DNA from: Phenylobacterium sp.
GTDB lineage: Bacteria > Pseudomonadota > Alphaproteobacteria > Caulobacterales > Caulobacteraceae
Length of the DNA stretch: 64,000 bases
Direction of reading: 5' to 3'
Assembly (NCBI RefSeq): GCF_030651185.1
Contig: NZ_JAUSCJ010000013.1
Coordinates: forward strand, 205,492-269,491
Shown here: piece by piece, positions 1 through 8,987 of the stretch
Layout: each line of letters starts with the position of its first letter
How positions within the stretch are numbered: the stretch's first letter is position 1
Translations under genes and position numbers: made by a program
The notes under the pieces: model-generated
Told to the model about the DNA's origin: nothing
The model's input: the letters and a program-made list of their open reading frames with translations, nothing else
Database searches by the model: none

Positions 1-1365
1 GAGCATGGCCCGCGACGTCTCCTCGGACACCGCGCGGGTCCCCTCGGGACGGGCGCCGGGCTTCATCGGCTTGATGGTCAGGGGCACATAGGAGCCGCCG
101 TTGAGGATAGCCCCCATCCCGGCGGCGACCGCCAGGGGCGAGACCGAGATGGCGTGGCCAAAGGAGGTGGAGGCGACGTCGTTCTCGTTCCAGTTCCGCG
201 GCACGATGGGCCGGGCGCTTTCCGCCAGCTCCACCGGCGTGGCGCGGGTCAGGCCAAAGGCGTCGAAGTACTTCCGCACGGTGGGCGCGCCGGCCTGCAG
301 GGCGAGCTTGGTGGTGCCGATGTTGGACGAGTGGATGAAGATGTCGGCCACCGACATGATCTTGTTCTCGGCGTGGTAGTCGTGGATCGTCTGGCCGCCA
401 ATCTTCACCGGCTGGCGGGCGTCGAAGGTGGAGGCGAGCGTCGCCGTGCCCGAATCCAGGCCCATAGCGACGGTGAACACCTTGAAGGTCGAGCCCATCT
501 CGTAGACTGAAGCCGCCGCGTGGTTGATCAGCTGCTCGGGCGTGGCCTTGCCGGCCAGGTTGGGGTCGAAGGTCGGATAGGAGGCGATGCCCAGGATCTC
601 TCCGGTATGGACATTGGTGATGATGCCCACCGCGTCCCTGGCCTGGTGGGCCACGGCGGTCTTGTAGAGTTCGTCCTCAAGGGCGGCCTGGACGCGCATG
701 TCGATGGACAGGGCCGTCGCCTGATGGCCGGCTGCGCCCTGGCGGATGGTGTCGTTCAGCGCCCGCTCGGCGCCCGACAGGCCCTCGCCGCCGGTGTCGG
801 CGAAGCCGATCAGGTGGGCGGCGGTCGTGCCCAGCGGATAGAGGCGATGCTGCTCCGGCTCGAAGGTGACGCCTGGCAGGCCCAGCTCATGGATACGGCG
901 GCGAACCTCCGGGGTCAGCCCCCCCACCAGGAAGCTGCGGCGTTCGCCCCGCAGGGCGCGTTCGAGGCGGGCGGTCGACAGGCCAGGCATCGCCTGGCGC
1001 AGAGCCGCGCGGGTCTCGCTGGCGTCCCAGATCTCACGGGGATCGATATAGAGGCCATAGTGCAGAAGATCGGCGGCCAGCATGGCGCCGTTGCGGTCGG
1101 TGAGGTCGGCGCGGGCGGCGCCCATGGGGGCGGTCAGGCCGTTCCCGTGCCCCACGGAGGAGAACAGGGCCATGCGCGTGGCGCCGACCCCCAGGGTCAC
1201 AAACCCGGCGGCGAACAGGGCGGCCACGAAGAAGATGCGGATCCGGGTGTCGTCCTCCGCCTTGCCGGCCGCCCTGGCGCGCTCGAAGGCGTGCTCCAGG
1301 CCCCAGAGCCGCGCCTTCAGCCAGCCCCAGCCGGGCGCCTGGAAGTTCGGGTGGACCAGGCTCAA
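1..1365 (-). CDS. ftsI: Peptidoglycan transpeptidase FtsI (PBP3), 3' end beyond window
   Basis: Division-specific penicillin-binding protein that crosslinks septal peptidoglycan in the periplasm. The first 455 codons are in the window. A basic, Trp-rich cytoplasmic tail is followed by one membrane segment at about residues 43-62. A PBP dimerisation region comes next, then the start of the transpeptidase domain with the active-site STFK (Ser292, Lys295) and the SSN motif (346-348). The KTG motif lies beyond position 1. The gene starts with TTG at 1365, overlapping the ftsL stop by 4 nt (TTGA). The next in-frame ATG falls inside or after the membrane helix and is too late. Order mraZ-rsmH-ftsL-ftsI is the standard dcw layout, so translational coupling is likely. 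Confidence 0.95.
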   Translation of the reverse strand, partial: MSLVHPNFQAPGWGWLKARLWGLEHAFERARAAGKAEDDTRIRIFFVAALFAAGFVTLGVGATRMALFSSVGHGNGLTAPMGAARADLTDRNGAMLAADLLHYGLYIDPREIWDASETRAALRQAMPGLSTARLERALRGERRSFLVGGLTPEVRRRIHELGLPGVTFEPEQHRLYPLGTTAAHLIGFADTGGEGLSGAERALNDTIRQGAAGHQATALSIDMRVQAALEDELYKTAVAHQARDAVGIITNVHTGEILGIASYPTFDPNLAGKATPEQLINHAAASVYEMGSTFKVFTVAMGLDSGTATLASTFDARQPVKIGGQTIHDYHAENKIMSVADIFIHSSNIGTTKLALQAGAPTVRKYFDAFGLTRATPVELAESARPIVPRNWNENDVASTSFGHAISVSPLAVAAGMGAILNGGSYVPLTIKPMKPGARPEGTRAVSEETSRAML

Positions 1366-1685
1366 GACTTCGGCTCCCGGCGGGCGATCTGCGCCAGGGC
1401 CTCGGGGGTGACCTCGCGCGTCGCGGCGATGGGCGCCAGCCCCAGATAGCCGGTGGAGAGCTTCTCGATGCGGTTGGGCTGTTCGAGGTGACTGACCTCG
1501 GCCTTCAGCAGACGGATGCGGTCATGCTCGGCGGCGATCTGGCGCTCCACCAGGGCGATCTCCGTCCGCTCGCGGCCGGCGATGGTCTTGGCGAGATAGA
1601 CCGACATGACCAGCGCGATCAGCAGCGCCAGGGCCACGACATCGACGAGGCGGAAGCCTCGGACTCGGCGATCGAGCAGGCTCAT
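1362..1685 (-). CDS. ftsL: Cell division protein FtsL
   Basis: Small bitopic divisome protein (107 aa) that partners FtsB and FtsQ and helps activate FtsWI. The sequence shows a short basic N-terminus, one membrane helix at about residues 13-30, then a periplasmic coiled-coil rich in Glu, Arg and Leu heptads. Sequence conservation of FtsL is always weak, so the call rests on size, topology and position between rsmH and ftsI. It overlaps rsmH by 4 nt upstream and ftsI by 4 nt downstream, so the cluster is read as one message. Confidence 0.88.
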   Translation of the reverse strand: MSLLDRRVRGFRLVDVVALALLIALVMSVYLAKTIAGRERTEIALVERQIAAEHDRIRLLKAEVSHLEQPNRIEKLSTGYLGLAPIAATREVTPEALAQIARREPKS

Positions 1686-2611
1686 GCGGCCTCCCTCCAG
1701 ACCGGCGCCTCGGTGCGGATCGCGGCGCGGAGCTTGGCCGAGCGGGCGCGCGGATTGGCGGCGGTCTCAGCGTCGGACGGCGGGTGGGCGCCCTTGAAGA
1801 TCAGGTCAAAACTCGGCGGCGCGCCCGCCTGGGCCGGCGGCAGGTGACGCGAGCCGGCGGGCATCTGGCCGGCGCGGGGCGTGAAGAACGACTTCACGAT
1901 CCGGTCCTCCAGCGAGTGGAAGGTCACCACCGCCAGGCGGCCGCCAGGCTTCAGCACCCGCTCGGCGGAGGCGAGGCCGGCCTCAAGTTCGGCAAGCTCG
2001 TCGTTCACGGCGATGCGCAGGCCCTGGAAGGTGCGGGTGGCGGGATGGACCTTGGCGCCGCGGCGGCCGCCCAGAACGCGCTCGACGAAGTCGGCGAACT
2101 CCAGGGTCCGCTCGAAGGGCTGCTCCTCGCGGCGGCGCGCGATGGCGCCGGCGATGCGGCGGGCCTTCTTCTCTTCGCCATAGACCCAGAAGATGCGCGA
2201 CAACTCGGCAGGCTCGGCGGTGTTGATCAGCTCGGCGGCGGTCGGCCCGTTCGCGCCCATCCGCATGTCCAGCGGACCATCGCGCATAAAGGAGAAGCCG
2301 CGGTCGGCCTCGTCGAGCTGCATGGAGGAGACCCCAAGGTCCAGGGCGACCCCATCGACGGAGCCCTCCCCCAACCGCTCATCCATCTCCGAGAAGCACG
2401 CCTCGATCAGTTGGAACCGGTCACCCATCCCCTCGGCGAACCGGCGCGCGGTGGGGTCGCGGTCGAAGGCGATGACCTCCGCCCCGGTGGCCAGCAGGGC
2501 TCGCGAATAGCCGCCGGCTCCGAAGGTGCCATCGACGATCTTCTGGCCGGGACCGGGCTGCAGGGCCTCGAGCACCTCGGCCATCAGGACCGGGACGTGG
2601 GGCGCGCTCAT
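1682..2611 (-). CDS. rsmH: 16S rRNA m4C1402 methyltransferase RsmH
   Basis: N4-methylates C1402 in the ribosomal P site using SAM; formerly MraW. At 309 aa it is of normal length. It opens with the family's HVPVL motif, followed by the SAM-binding GTFGAGGYS loop near residue 30. [11 protein letters not shown] (about 90-100) and the C-terminal [10 protein letters not shown] motif are also present. The ATG overlaps the mraZ stop codon (ATGA), so it is co-translated with mraZ. No oddities. Confidence 0.96.
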   Translation of the reverse strand: MSAPHVPVLMAEVLEALQPGPGQKIVDGTFGAGGYSRALLATGAEVIAFDRDPTARRFAEGMGDRFQLIEACFSEMDERLGEGSVDGVALDLGVSSMQLDEADRGFSFMRDGPLDMRMGANGPTAAELINTAEPAELSRIFWVYGEEKKARRIAGAIARRREEQPFERTLEFADFVERVLGGRRGAKVHPATRTFQGLRIAVNDELAELEAGLASAERVLKPGGRLAVVTFHSLEDRIVKSFFTPRAGQMPAGSRHLPPAQAGAPPSFDLIFKGAHPPSDAETAANPRARSAKLRAAIRTEAPVWREAA

Positions 2612-3075
2612 GCGCCGACCCCGGCGCGAGCGGTGCGTTGGGCGGCGCGCAGTTGCGCCAGGCCGTCGCGGGCGATCTCGCGCTGGGCGGCGCGGTGGGC
2701 CTGGAACGCCTCGCGCTCCCAGATCTGGAACCGGTCGCCGAGGCCCACGACCACGACCCAGTCGGAAAGGCCGAACATATCGCAGAGCCCCTCGGGAAGG
2801 GTCACGCGGCCGGCGGTGTCGAAGCTCATCTTGGCCATGCCGCCCAGGATCGAAGTTTCCAGGGCCGAGCGCAGAGGGTCGCCGAAATCCATTTCGTCGA
2901 TGACGCCGAGATAACGGTCCAGCAGCGTCTTTCCGCCACCCTCGATGCAGTCGGCTTCAATGGAGGGAAAGCAGATGATTCCGTCGAAGGGGCCAGAGGC
3001 GAGAGCGCGGAATTCCTGCGGCACAACGATGCGCCGCTTTGCGTCCAGCTGCTTCTCGAACGTCGAGACGAACAT
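2608..3075 (-). CDS. mraZ: Transcriptional regulator MraZ
   Basis: First gene of the dcw cluster; a DNA-binding AbrB-fold protein that in E. coli represses its own operon by binding TGGGN direct repeats. The 155-aa product carries two MraZ/SpoVT-AbrB repeats: the first around [18 protein letters not shown] and the second around [14 protein letters not shown]. The C-terminal Ala/Arg-rich extension looks lineage-specific. Upstream lies an approximately 320-nt non-coding region that holds a repeat array resembling the MraZ operator. Confidence 0.95.
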   Translation of the reverse strand: MFVSTFEKQLDAKRRIVVPQEFRALASGPFDGIICFPSIEADCIEGGGKTLLDRYLGVIDEMDFGDPLRSALETSILGGMAKMSFDTAGRVTLPEGLCDMFGLSDWVVVVGLGDRFQIWEREAFQAHRAAQREIARDGLAQLRAAQRTARAGVGA

Positions 3076-3170
3076 CCCGCCGCGCCCCAGTTAACCGGTC
3101 CCCGCTCGGACCCCTCGCTCCACCTGGCAGCACCGCAAATCGCACGGGCGCAGCCTTCAGCAGACAAGAA

Positions 3171-3200
3171 CTGGGTTAACACGGGCTAAACTGGGCGACA
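3171..3200. promoter_or_regulatory. Candidate MraZ operator (three 10-bp direct repeats)
   Basis: Reading the plus strand, CTGGGTTAAC, ACGGGCTAAA and CTGGGCGACA follow each other exactly, so the (T/C)GGG word recurs every 10 bp. MraZ boxes in E. coli are TGGGN units separated by 5 nt, that is, the same 10-bp period. The array sits 96-125 nt upstream of the mraZ start. It is on the strand opposite to the operon; the binding function is inferred. Confidence 0.5.
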
Positions 3201-3325
3201 ATGCCTCTAAATGACTATTTGACGTAGATTCAAAGATGTCGCCGACAGTTATGGTTAACGCCGGCAAACACTCCACAGAACATACAGAGAACTTGTTAAA
3301 TATAGCGGCGGAACGTCGCATAGGT

Positions 3326-3334
3326 TGTGGATAA
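3326..3334 (-). promoter_or_regulatory. Perfect DnaA box
   Basis: The minus strand reads TTATCCACA, identical to the strong DnaA-box consensus. It lies in the AT-rich region about 250 nt upstream of mraZ. A single box can occur by chance, and DnaA control of this promoter is inference only. Confidence 0.4.
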
Positions 3335-3398
3335 CTAGAGTCACGCGCAACGGCTGCGCTATCGCCCTTGCTCTACGGGTCGCCTTGAGAGGAACGAT

Positions 3399-3782
<384 letters not shown>

Positions 3783-3811
3783 GGGCTTGATGGGCCGCGA
3801 CGTCCGCCTCG

Positions 3812-4357
3812 TCAATCGGCCAGTCGGCCATAGATGAGCTGGTCCCAGTAGCGCCCCTTCCAGTGGGCGTGATCGCGCAGCGTGCCCTCCAGGGAAAAGC
3901 CATGCCGCTCCAGCAGGGAACAGGAGCGCGCATTGCCCATCGTCACCATCGCCTCGATGCGCCGCAGGGCGAGGTCGTTGAAGCCGAAGAAGAGGACATG
4001 GGGCAGGATCTGGCTCATCACCCCGCGCCCCCACTCAGCGCGGCGCAGGTCGTAGGCCACCTCCCCGCGACGGGCGCGGTCGAAGATCAGGTTGTTGAAG
4101 CCCACCGTACCGATCAGATCGGGCGCGCCGGCCCGTCGGATAGTCCAGCGCACGCCGCCGTCGCCCGCCGCCAGTTCGGTCCCCCAATCGATGATGTCAT
4201 GGGCTTCGGCGACGCTCTCAAGCGCAGCTATGTCCATGTATTCCGCCACCAAAGGGTCACGAAACAACTCAAAAAGCCCGTCGGCGTCGTCTCTATTCAA
4301 GGGCGCCAGCCGGTATTCGCCCACCTCGAGGACACAGGTGGCGAGATCCAGGCTCAT
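3812..4357 (-). CDS. GNAT family N-acetyltransferase (RimJ/RimL type)
   Basis: A 181-aa acetyltransferase of the RimJ/L or spermidine-type GNAT fold. The N-terminal VGEYRLAPLNRDDADGL strand-helix is typical. The acetyl-CoA region includes EWGRGVMSQI (a degenerate Q/RxxGxG/A loop) followed by RRIEAMVTMGNARS and LERHGFSLEGTLRD, the standard end of such domains. Substrate unknown. Its ATG overlaps the stop of the PaiB-like gene by 4 nt, placing it last in a minus-strand operon. Confidence 0.88.
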   Translation of the reverse strand: MSLDLATCVLEVGEYRLAPLNRDDADGLFELFRDPLVAEYMDIAALESVAEAHDIIDWGTELAAGDGGVRWTIRRAGAPDLIGTVGFNNLIFDRARRGEVAYDLRRAEWGRGVMSQILPHVLFFGFNDLALRRIEAMVTMGNARSCSLLERHGFSLEGTLRDHAHWKGRYWDQLIYGRLAD

Positions 4358-4956
4358 CCCAGGTCCCGCATCCGCCGCCCGATCGGGTGATCGGCCAGCG
4401 CCGCCATGACGCCCACCCGGTCGGCCGGCGTCTTGTTCTGCGACAGCTTGTGAGTCCCTTCGAACCGCTCGACCACCATCCGCGCCCCAACAATGCCGCG
4501 CAGCAGCCTGTCGAACTTGCCCTGGCTCATCTTGTGCCGTGTCCAGGGCAGCTTGGGCAGCAGACGCGCCTCTTCCATGGCCGAGAGGTCGTCCACCACG
4601 GCAATCAGGCCTGCCTCGTCCAACGCCGCAACCGGGCCTGCCACCTCCACCGAGACGTAGTTCCAGCTCGGCACGCTGTCCCTGTCGTCGTACCAGTCGG
4701 GGCTGACATAGGCGTCGGCCGCCAGGCTGACCGCCACCGCATGGAAGCCCTCAGCCACCGCCGGCGTCAGGGCGTTGCCCCGCGACAGGTGGAAGTCGAG
4801 CACCAGGGCGCCGTCGATCCGCCGCGCGATCACCGGTGTGTGGGCCACCATCGCCCGGCCACCGACCGAGGCCGCGATGGTCGAGAAGGGGAACGCCGCC
4901 AGATGTTCCAGCAGCACCGTTTCGTCTTCGATCTTGAAGAGCCCGGAGGGATGCAT
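4354..4956 (-). CDS. FMN-binding negative transcriptional regulator (PaiB-like)
   Basis: A 200-aa split-barrel flavin-binding protein of the PaiB family. The start YPSGLF/FKIED-type N-terminus, the central WNYVSVEVAGPVAAL and the KLSQNKTPADRVGVM segment are all family hallmarks. In Bacillus, PaiB pairs with the acetyltransferase PaiA; here too the next gene is a GNAT with a 4-nt overlap, supporting a PaiA/PaiB-like pair. A longer reading frame upstream exists. The ATG at 4956 is preferred because it touches the stop of the preceding amidase gene and gives the normal family length. Confidence 0.85.
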   Translation of the reverse strand: MHPSGLFKIEDETVLLEHLAAFPFSTIAASVGGRAMVAHTPVIARRIDGALVLDFHLSRGNALTPAVAEGFHAVAVSLAADAYVSPDWYDDRDSVPSWNYVSVEVAGPVAALDEAGLIAVVDDLSAMEEARLLPKLPWTRHKMSQGKFDRLLRGIVGARMVVERFEGTHKLSQNKTPADRVGVMAALADHPIGRRMRDLG

Positions 4957-5675
4957 CAGGCGCCCAGCCGCAGCAGGGCGATCAGCCGCGCGCGGGTCTC
5001 GCCGTCGGCGATCCCGTCGATCTTCTCCTGCCGCCAGTGCCGCTGGAAGGCGGTGACCACGGCGGTGGTGTGGGCGTCGAAGGTCCCCGAGGGCGCACAG
5101 TCGAAGCCCAGCCGTGTGAACCCGGCCTGCAGGGCGAAGACGGCGGCCCCCTCCTCGCCTTCGCCGATCGGCTGGCCCGGCGCGGCGGGAACCTCGACCC
5201 ACAGGCCGTGGCCGGCCTGCGCCAGCCGCTTCCAGGGGAACAGCTCGCCCGGGTCCTGCTTGCGGTCCGGCGCGACGTCGGAGTGGCCGACGATGGCGCC
5301 GTCCTCGATCGTCCAGCGGGTGCGGATCTCCGCCACCAGTTCGATCACCGCGGCGATCTGCGCCTCCGGGAAGGGCCGGTAGCCGAACTCATGGCCCGGA
5401 TTGACGATCTCGATGCCCACCGAGCGGCCGTTGATGTCGCGCTCGCCCTTCCAGGATGAGACGCCGGCGTGCCAGGCCCGCCGCTCCTCGGCCACCAGGG
5501 TGAAGACCCGCCCGTCCTCCTCGACGACATAGTGGGAAGAGACCTTGGCCGCGGGGTCGCGCAGGCGCGCCAGGGCCGCCTCGCCGGTCTGCATGCCGGT
5601 ATAGTGCAGGACGATCATGTCCGGCGGGGTCTTGCGGACGTCGAAATTGGGCGAGGGCGCGGGGATCGGGGTCAT
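4956..5675 (-). CDS. N-acetylmuramoyl-L-alanine amidase (AmiD-like, Amidase_2 + PG-binding)
   Basis: Cleaves the amide between MurNAc and the stem peptide, including anhydro-muropeptides. The 239-aa protein has an Amidase_2 domain at about residues 15-165. Likely zinc ligands are His in LHYTGM, His in GHSDVAPDRKQDPG, and the acidic residue that follows. A peptidoglycan-binding helical repeat lies at about 180-235. No signal peptide is visible, which suggests a cytosolic AmpD-type role in wall recycling rather than an outer-membrane lipoprotein. Co-transcribed with the PaiB-like gene (1-nt overlap). Confidence 0.9.
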   Translation of the reverse strand: MTPIPAPSPNFDVRKTPPDMIVLHYTGMQTGEAALARLRDPAAKVSSHYVVEEDGRVFTLVAEERRAWHAGVSSWKGERDINGRSVGIEIVNPGHEFGYRPFPEAQIAAVIELVAEIRTRWTIEDGAIVGHSDVAPDRKQDPGELFPWKRLAQAGHGLWVEVPAAPGQPIGEGEEGAAVFALQAGFTRLGFDCAPSGTFDAHTTAVVTAFQRHWRQEKIDGIADGETRARLIALLRLGA

Positions 5676-5685
5676 GCGGTGAAGG

Positions 5686-6579
5686 TTATTGCGACCGGTT
5701 GCGCAAGGCCACCAGCAAAGCCATCGCCTGGCTGGGCCTCAGGGCGATCACCAGGACCCCGGCCAGGGCCACCGCGGTGCCGAAGGCCATGCGCAGGTCG
5801 AAGACATCGTTGGTGAAGACCACCCCCATGGCGATGGTGGCCAGGGGCGTCATCAGGGTCAGGGGCGAGATCAGGTTCGCCTCATACTTCTGGATCAGGC
5901 TGTAATAGAGGGTGTGAGCCAGAACCGAGACCACGAGCCCTGAGAACAGGGCCGCGGCCACGAAGGGCCAGCCGGCCTCGATGCCCGCCTGCACCTGGCC
6001 CGGCTCCAGGGCCGCCGTCAGGGCCGCCATCGGCACCAGGGAGGACAGCCCCACCCAGGCCTGCAGGCGCAGGGGCTTCACCCCCTCCATCTGCTTCATC
6101 ATCACCGCGCCAAGGCCGCCCAGGAAAGAGGCCGCGACGATGAACAGCAGGCCGGTGGAGATCGTGAACCCGTGCGGATCCCACATCACCGCCAGCACGC
6201 CGGTCAGGGTCAGCAGCATGCCGACGACGCGGCGGCCGGTGAGCCGCTCGCGCAGGATCAGGAAGGACAGCAGGGTGGTGATCGGCACGCCGACCTGGCT
6301 GACGATGGCCACGGCCGAGGGGCTGGCGGTCTGCAAGCCGATGAACACCAGGGCGAAGGTGCCCGCCCCCATCAGGATGCCCACCACCAGCATCCGCCAG
6401 CGCGGACGCGGCATCGGCAGCAGCCAGGGGAAGACCGCGATCAGCACCACGGCGAAACGCACGGCGGCATAGAACATCGGCGGCACGCCCAGATGGGCCA
6501 CGACGAACTTCGATACGATATTGTTGGCCGCCCAGACGACGCAGACGAAGGCGAGGAGGAGAAAGTCCCGGAGCGACAT
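5686..6579 (-). CDS. EamA/DMT family transporter
   Basis: A 297-aa inner-membrane protein with about ten hydrophobic helices in two EamA repeats, characteristic of drug/metabolite exporters (RhaT/YdcZ-type). FxxxxxxWAANNIVSKFVV in helix 1 and the ILRERLTGRRVVGMLLTLTGVLAV block after the first repeat are typical. Substrate cannot be read from sequence. It ends 10 nt before the amidase gene and so probably heads that operon. Confidence 0.88.
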   Translation of the reverse strand: MSLRDFLLLAFVCVVWAANNIVSKFVVAHLGVPPMFYAAVRFAVVLIAVFPWLLPMPRPRWRMLVVGILMGAGTFALVFIGLQTASPSAVAIVSQVGVPITTLLSFLILRERLTGRRVVGMLLTLTGVLAVMWDPHGFTISTGLLFIVAASFLGGLGAVMMKQMEGVKPLRLQAWVGLSSLVPMAALTAALEPGQVQAGIEAGWPFVAAALFSGLVVSVLAHTLYYSLIQKYEANLISPLTLMTPLATIAMGVVFTNDVFDLRMAFGTAVALAGVLVIALRPSQAMALLVALRNRSQ

Positions 6580-6617
6580 AGGGCGGGCTTAGAGCGCTTT
6601 TGCGACGGTGGGAACCG

Positions 6618-7211
6618 TCACCCCCTGCGGCGTGTGAACCGTAGCGCCGTGAGGGTGTCGGAGAAGCCGACCACCTTGCTGTCCACCAGCCCCTGGCCGC
6701 GCGCGGCGGCCATGACCTCGACGTCCTTCAGGCCCGCCGCCTTGCCCTTGCGCGAGACGATCCACAGTGCGCCCTTGTCGCCAAGCGCCGGGATCAGTTC
6801 GGGGAGGCGGTCCAACTGCGCCAGGCTGTCGGCGGCGTAGAACAGCAGGTCAAGATCGGCGAGGTCGTCGACGGGCGCCGCATCGCGCGCGGCCAGTTCG
6901 CCGCCCAGAGCGTCGTCGGCGACGTTCAGCACCGCCACCCGCATGCCGGGCTTCACCCCCAGCTTGTCGAGCCGGCTCCTAGGGTTGAGGATCGCGTCGG
7001 CCCAGTTGGCGGCCGCCTTGTCGCCGAGCGCGAACCGCGAGCCGTCGGCCAGGACCAGATCGCCGGCCTCGGCGCGGACGCCCTTCAGCGCCTCGCCCTC
7101 GAACACCCGCCGCTCGGTTCCGCGAAACAGCAGCTTCGGCGCTTCGTACTGCAGACGTCCGGCGTCCTCGCCGTCCGTGAATGTCGCGCGGACCTCCGCG
7201 TCCTTGCCCAT
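6618..7211 (-). CDS. DUF3052 family protein
   Basis: A 197-aa soluble protein matching the DUF3052 pattern. The LGVKPGMRVAVLNV motif is followed by DLDLLFYAADS and GALWIVSRKGKA, then TRRRG at the C-terminus; the central fold resembles a Rossmann-like methyltransferase core without obvious catalytic residues. Function is unknown. It is transcribed in the same direction as the EamA gene, with a gap of 38 nt. Confidence 0.75.
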   Translation of the reverse strand: MGKDAEVRATFTDGEDAGRLQYEAPKLLFRGTERRVFEGEALKGVRAEAGDLVLADGSRFALGDKAAANWADAILNPRSRLDKLGVKPGMRVAVLNVADDALGGELAARDAAPVDDLADLDLLFYAADSLAQLDRLPELIPALGDKGALWIVSRKGKAAGLKDVEVMAAARGQGLVDSKVVGFSDTLTALRFTRRRG

Positions 7212-7265
7212 GGCGTCCCTCCCCGTCCGCGGCCAGATTGGCGATGCGGACGGGGTGGCGCAAGC

Positions 7266-7394
7266 CTACCGCTTGGGCGACTTGCCGTCGCGCGGCACGG
7301 GCGGCGGCTTGCCCTGATTGCGCCGGGCAGGCGCCGAGAGATTGCCCAGGAAAGCGAAGGACAGCAGGGCGTGGTCCATCTTCGTCACGGTCAT
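7266..7394 (-). CDS. Small hypothetical protein (42 aa)
   Basis: A short ORF beginning MTVTKMDHALLS and ending DGKSPKR, with a hydrophobic N-terminal half (LLSFAFLGNL) and a Pro/Lys/Arg-rich tail. A GGAG Shine-Dalgarno motif lies about 8 nt before the ATG. It sits 54 nt upstream of the DUF3052 gene on the same strand. No recognised family; real only if conserved. Confidence 0.4.
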   Translation of the reverse strand: MTVTKMDHALLSFAFLGNLSAPARRNQGKPPPVPRDGKSPKR

Positions 7395-7733
7395 TTGGCG
7401 TCTCCTTGACCAGCTGGTCGAGCCAGAAAGAGACGCGAAGCGGCTTCCAGGGGCTTGCCCCCTCCTAGTCGTCAGCGCGTCGGAGGCTCAGGGTCCGACG
7501 GCCAGGCCGGAAAAGCAAGAAAAACATCCGTCTACGGATTAAATCAGCCCACGGATTATCTCTTAAGTCATTGATTTTATTTGATTGCAATTCTCACAGA
7601 CGCGGCGGACCGCGGCGAGGCGTCGCGCGCAAGACACACCGTTCGGAGGACCGGTTCGGCCCTTGATCGGGCTCGAAGGCCCCCGCCATTAATGATCTGT
7701 ATACGGCGCATATTCACGCCCCGACGCGAGCCG
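7395..7733. other. Non-coding, AT-rich intergenic region
   Basis: No credible gene. Contains a 7-bp hairpin at 7478-7500, then an AT-rich core at about 7505-7600, unusual in this GC-rich DNA. Within it the word ACGGATTA occurs twice (7534 and 7551, 17 bp apart). It could hold the promoter of the minus-strand small ORF/DUF3052 genes. Confidence 0.5.
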
Positions 7734-7768
7734 CTCCTCCTCCCTTGGAAAGGGAGGAGGAAGGCTTG
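7734..7768 (-). terminator. Hairpin after acyl-CoA dehydrogenase gene
   Basis: TCCTCCTCCCT pairs with AGGGAGGAGGA across a short loop, directly downstream of the stop at 7773. No clear U-tract, so it may be a transcript-stabilising repeat as much as a terminator. A similar polypurine/polypyrimidine hairpin occurs at 36180-36212. Confidence 0.45.
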
Positions 7769-7772
7769 AGTC

Positions 7773-8918
7773 CTAGGCGGCCTTGCCCAGGGACAGGGTC
7801 TCGTAGCGGGCCAGGTGATGATCGGTCGAGCCGAAGGCCGCCTCGATCATGGTGGCGCGCTTGAAGTAGTGGCCGATGGCCATCTCGTCGGTCATGCCCA
7901 TGCCGCCGTGGATCTGGATGGCGTTCTGGCCGACGAACTTGCAGGCCTTGCCGATCTGCACCTTGGCCGCCGAGACGCCCTTGGCCCGCTCGACATCGCT
8001 GTCGGCCAGCTTGATGTCGGCCATGTAAGTCATGGAGATCGACTGTTCGAGCTGGATGAACATGTCCACCATCCGGTGCTGCAGCACCTGGAAGCTGGAG
8101 ATCGGCTGGCCGAACTGCTTGCGCTGGCGGGCGTATTCCACCGTGCCCTCGTGCAGCTGGCGCAGCACGCCGCAAGCCTCGGCGCAGGTCGCGGCCAAGG
8201 CCTCGTCCATCACCTTCTCCACCAGCGGGAGGGCCTGGCCCTCGGGGCCGATCATGGCCTCGGCGCCCACGGCGACATTCTCGAAATAGACCTCCGAGGC
8301 GCGGAAGCCGTCGACGGTGGGATAGTCCCGCGTGGTCACGCCCTTGGCGCCCTTGGGCACGATGAACACCGAGACGCCTTGCGCCTCGCGCTGGCCGCCG
8401 CCGGTCCGCGCCGTGACGATCAGGTGGGTGGCGTAGGGCGCGCCGATGACGACGGCCTTGTGGCCGTTGAGCACGTAGCCGCCGCCGTCCTTCTTGGCCG
8501 TGGTCTTCAGGTCGGTGACGGTGTAGCGGCCCTGGGGTTCGGCATAGGCAAAGGCGATGATGGCCTCACCGGCGATGATCTTTCCGATCAGCTCGTCAGC
8601 GCCGGCCGGCTTGCCGTGCTTGAGGAAGCCGCCGCCGATCACCACGGTGGGCAGGTAAGGCTCGACCACCAAGGCCTTACCCAGTTCTTCCATGATCACC
8701 ATGTTGTCGGTGGAGCCGCCGCCCAGGCCGCCCTGCTCTTCCGAGAAGGCCGCGCCCAGGATGCCGAGTTCGTCGGCGAAGGCCTTCCAGACCTGGGGCC
8801 GCCAGCCGGGCTCGGCCTTCAGCGCCGCACGGCGCTGATCGAAGCTGTAGTTGTCGGCCAGATAGCTGGCGACCGTGTCGCGCAGCATCGACTGTTCTTC
8901 GGTGAAGCTGAAATCCAT
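7773..8918 (-). CDS. Acyl-CoA dehydrogenase
   Basis: FAD-dependent alpha,beta-dehydrogenation of an acyl-CoA. The 381-aa protein has the three-domain ACAD layout. N-terminal helices begin MDFSFTEEQ, and the middle domain carries AFAYAEPQGR and a degenerate FAD strand. The C-terminal four-helix bundle has QHRMVDMF and QIHGGMGMTDE. The usual catalytic Glu position is not obvious, which is common in the steroid/long-chain-type (FadE-like) subunits that work as heteromers. The ATG at 8918 has GGGGA 6 nt before it and is preferred over a TTG 12 nt upstream. It follows another ACAD gene by 69 nt, suggesting an alpha2beta2 pair. Confidence 0.9.
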   Translation of the reverse strand: MDFSFTEEQSMLRDTVASYLADNYSFDQRRAALKAEPGWRPQVWKAFADELGILGAAFSEEQGGLGGGSTDNMVIMEELGKALVVEPYLPTVVIGGGFLKHGKPAGADELIGKIIAGEAIIAFAYAEPQGRYTVTDLKTTAKKDGGGYVLNGHKAVVIGAPYATHLIVTARTGGGQREAQGVSVFIVPKGAKGVTTRDYPTVDGFRASEVYFENVAVGAEAMIGPEGQALPLVEKVMDEALAATCAEACGVLRQLHEGTVEYARQRKQFGQPISSFQVLQHRMVDMFIQLEQSISMTYMADIKLADSDVERAKGVSAAKVQIGKACKFVGQNAIQIHGGMGMTDEMAIGHYFKRATMIEAAFGSTDHHLARYETLSLGKAA

Positions 8919-8987
8919 GTTCGTCCCCAAGGGTCGTGGGCCGCCGGTGTCCTCCCTGGCGGCCGGTCAGTGTTCTAACGTCGGTGG

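Larger units (their letters stand above)
3076..3398. other. Non-coding region between mraZ and rnpB
   Basis: About 320 nt without a credible ORF, clearly more AT-rich than its surroundings. It must contain the dcw cluster promoter (minus strand). Visible items are three 10-bp repeats at 3171-3200, three isolated GTTAAC words (around 3090, 3175 and 3254) and a perfect DnaA box at 3326-3334. GTTAAC resembles CtrA half-sites, but I see no properly spaced TTAA-N7-TTAA pair. Confidence 0.7.

Noticed and set aside
1784..2914. A 376-codon plus-strand frame opposite rsmH and mraZ
   Set aside because: Gly/Arg/Ala-rich shadow of well-recognised minus-strand genes; GC-rich DNA produces many such frames.
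3076..3340. CtrA binding sites upstream of mraZ
   Set aside because: Only isolated GTTAAC half-sites were found; no TTAA-N7-TTAA pair with the right spacing.
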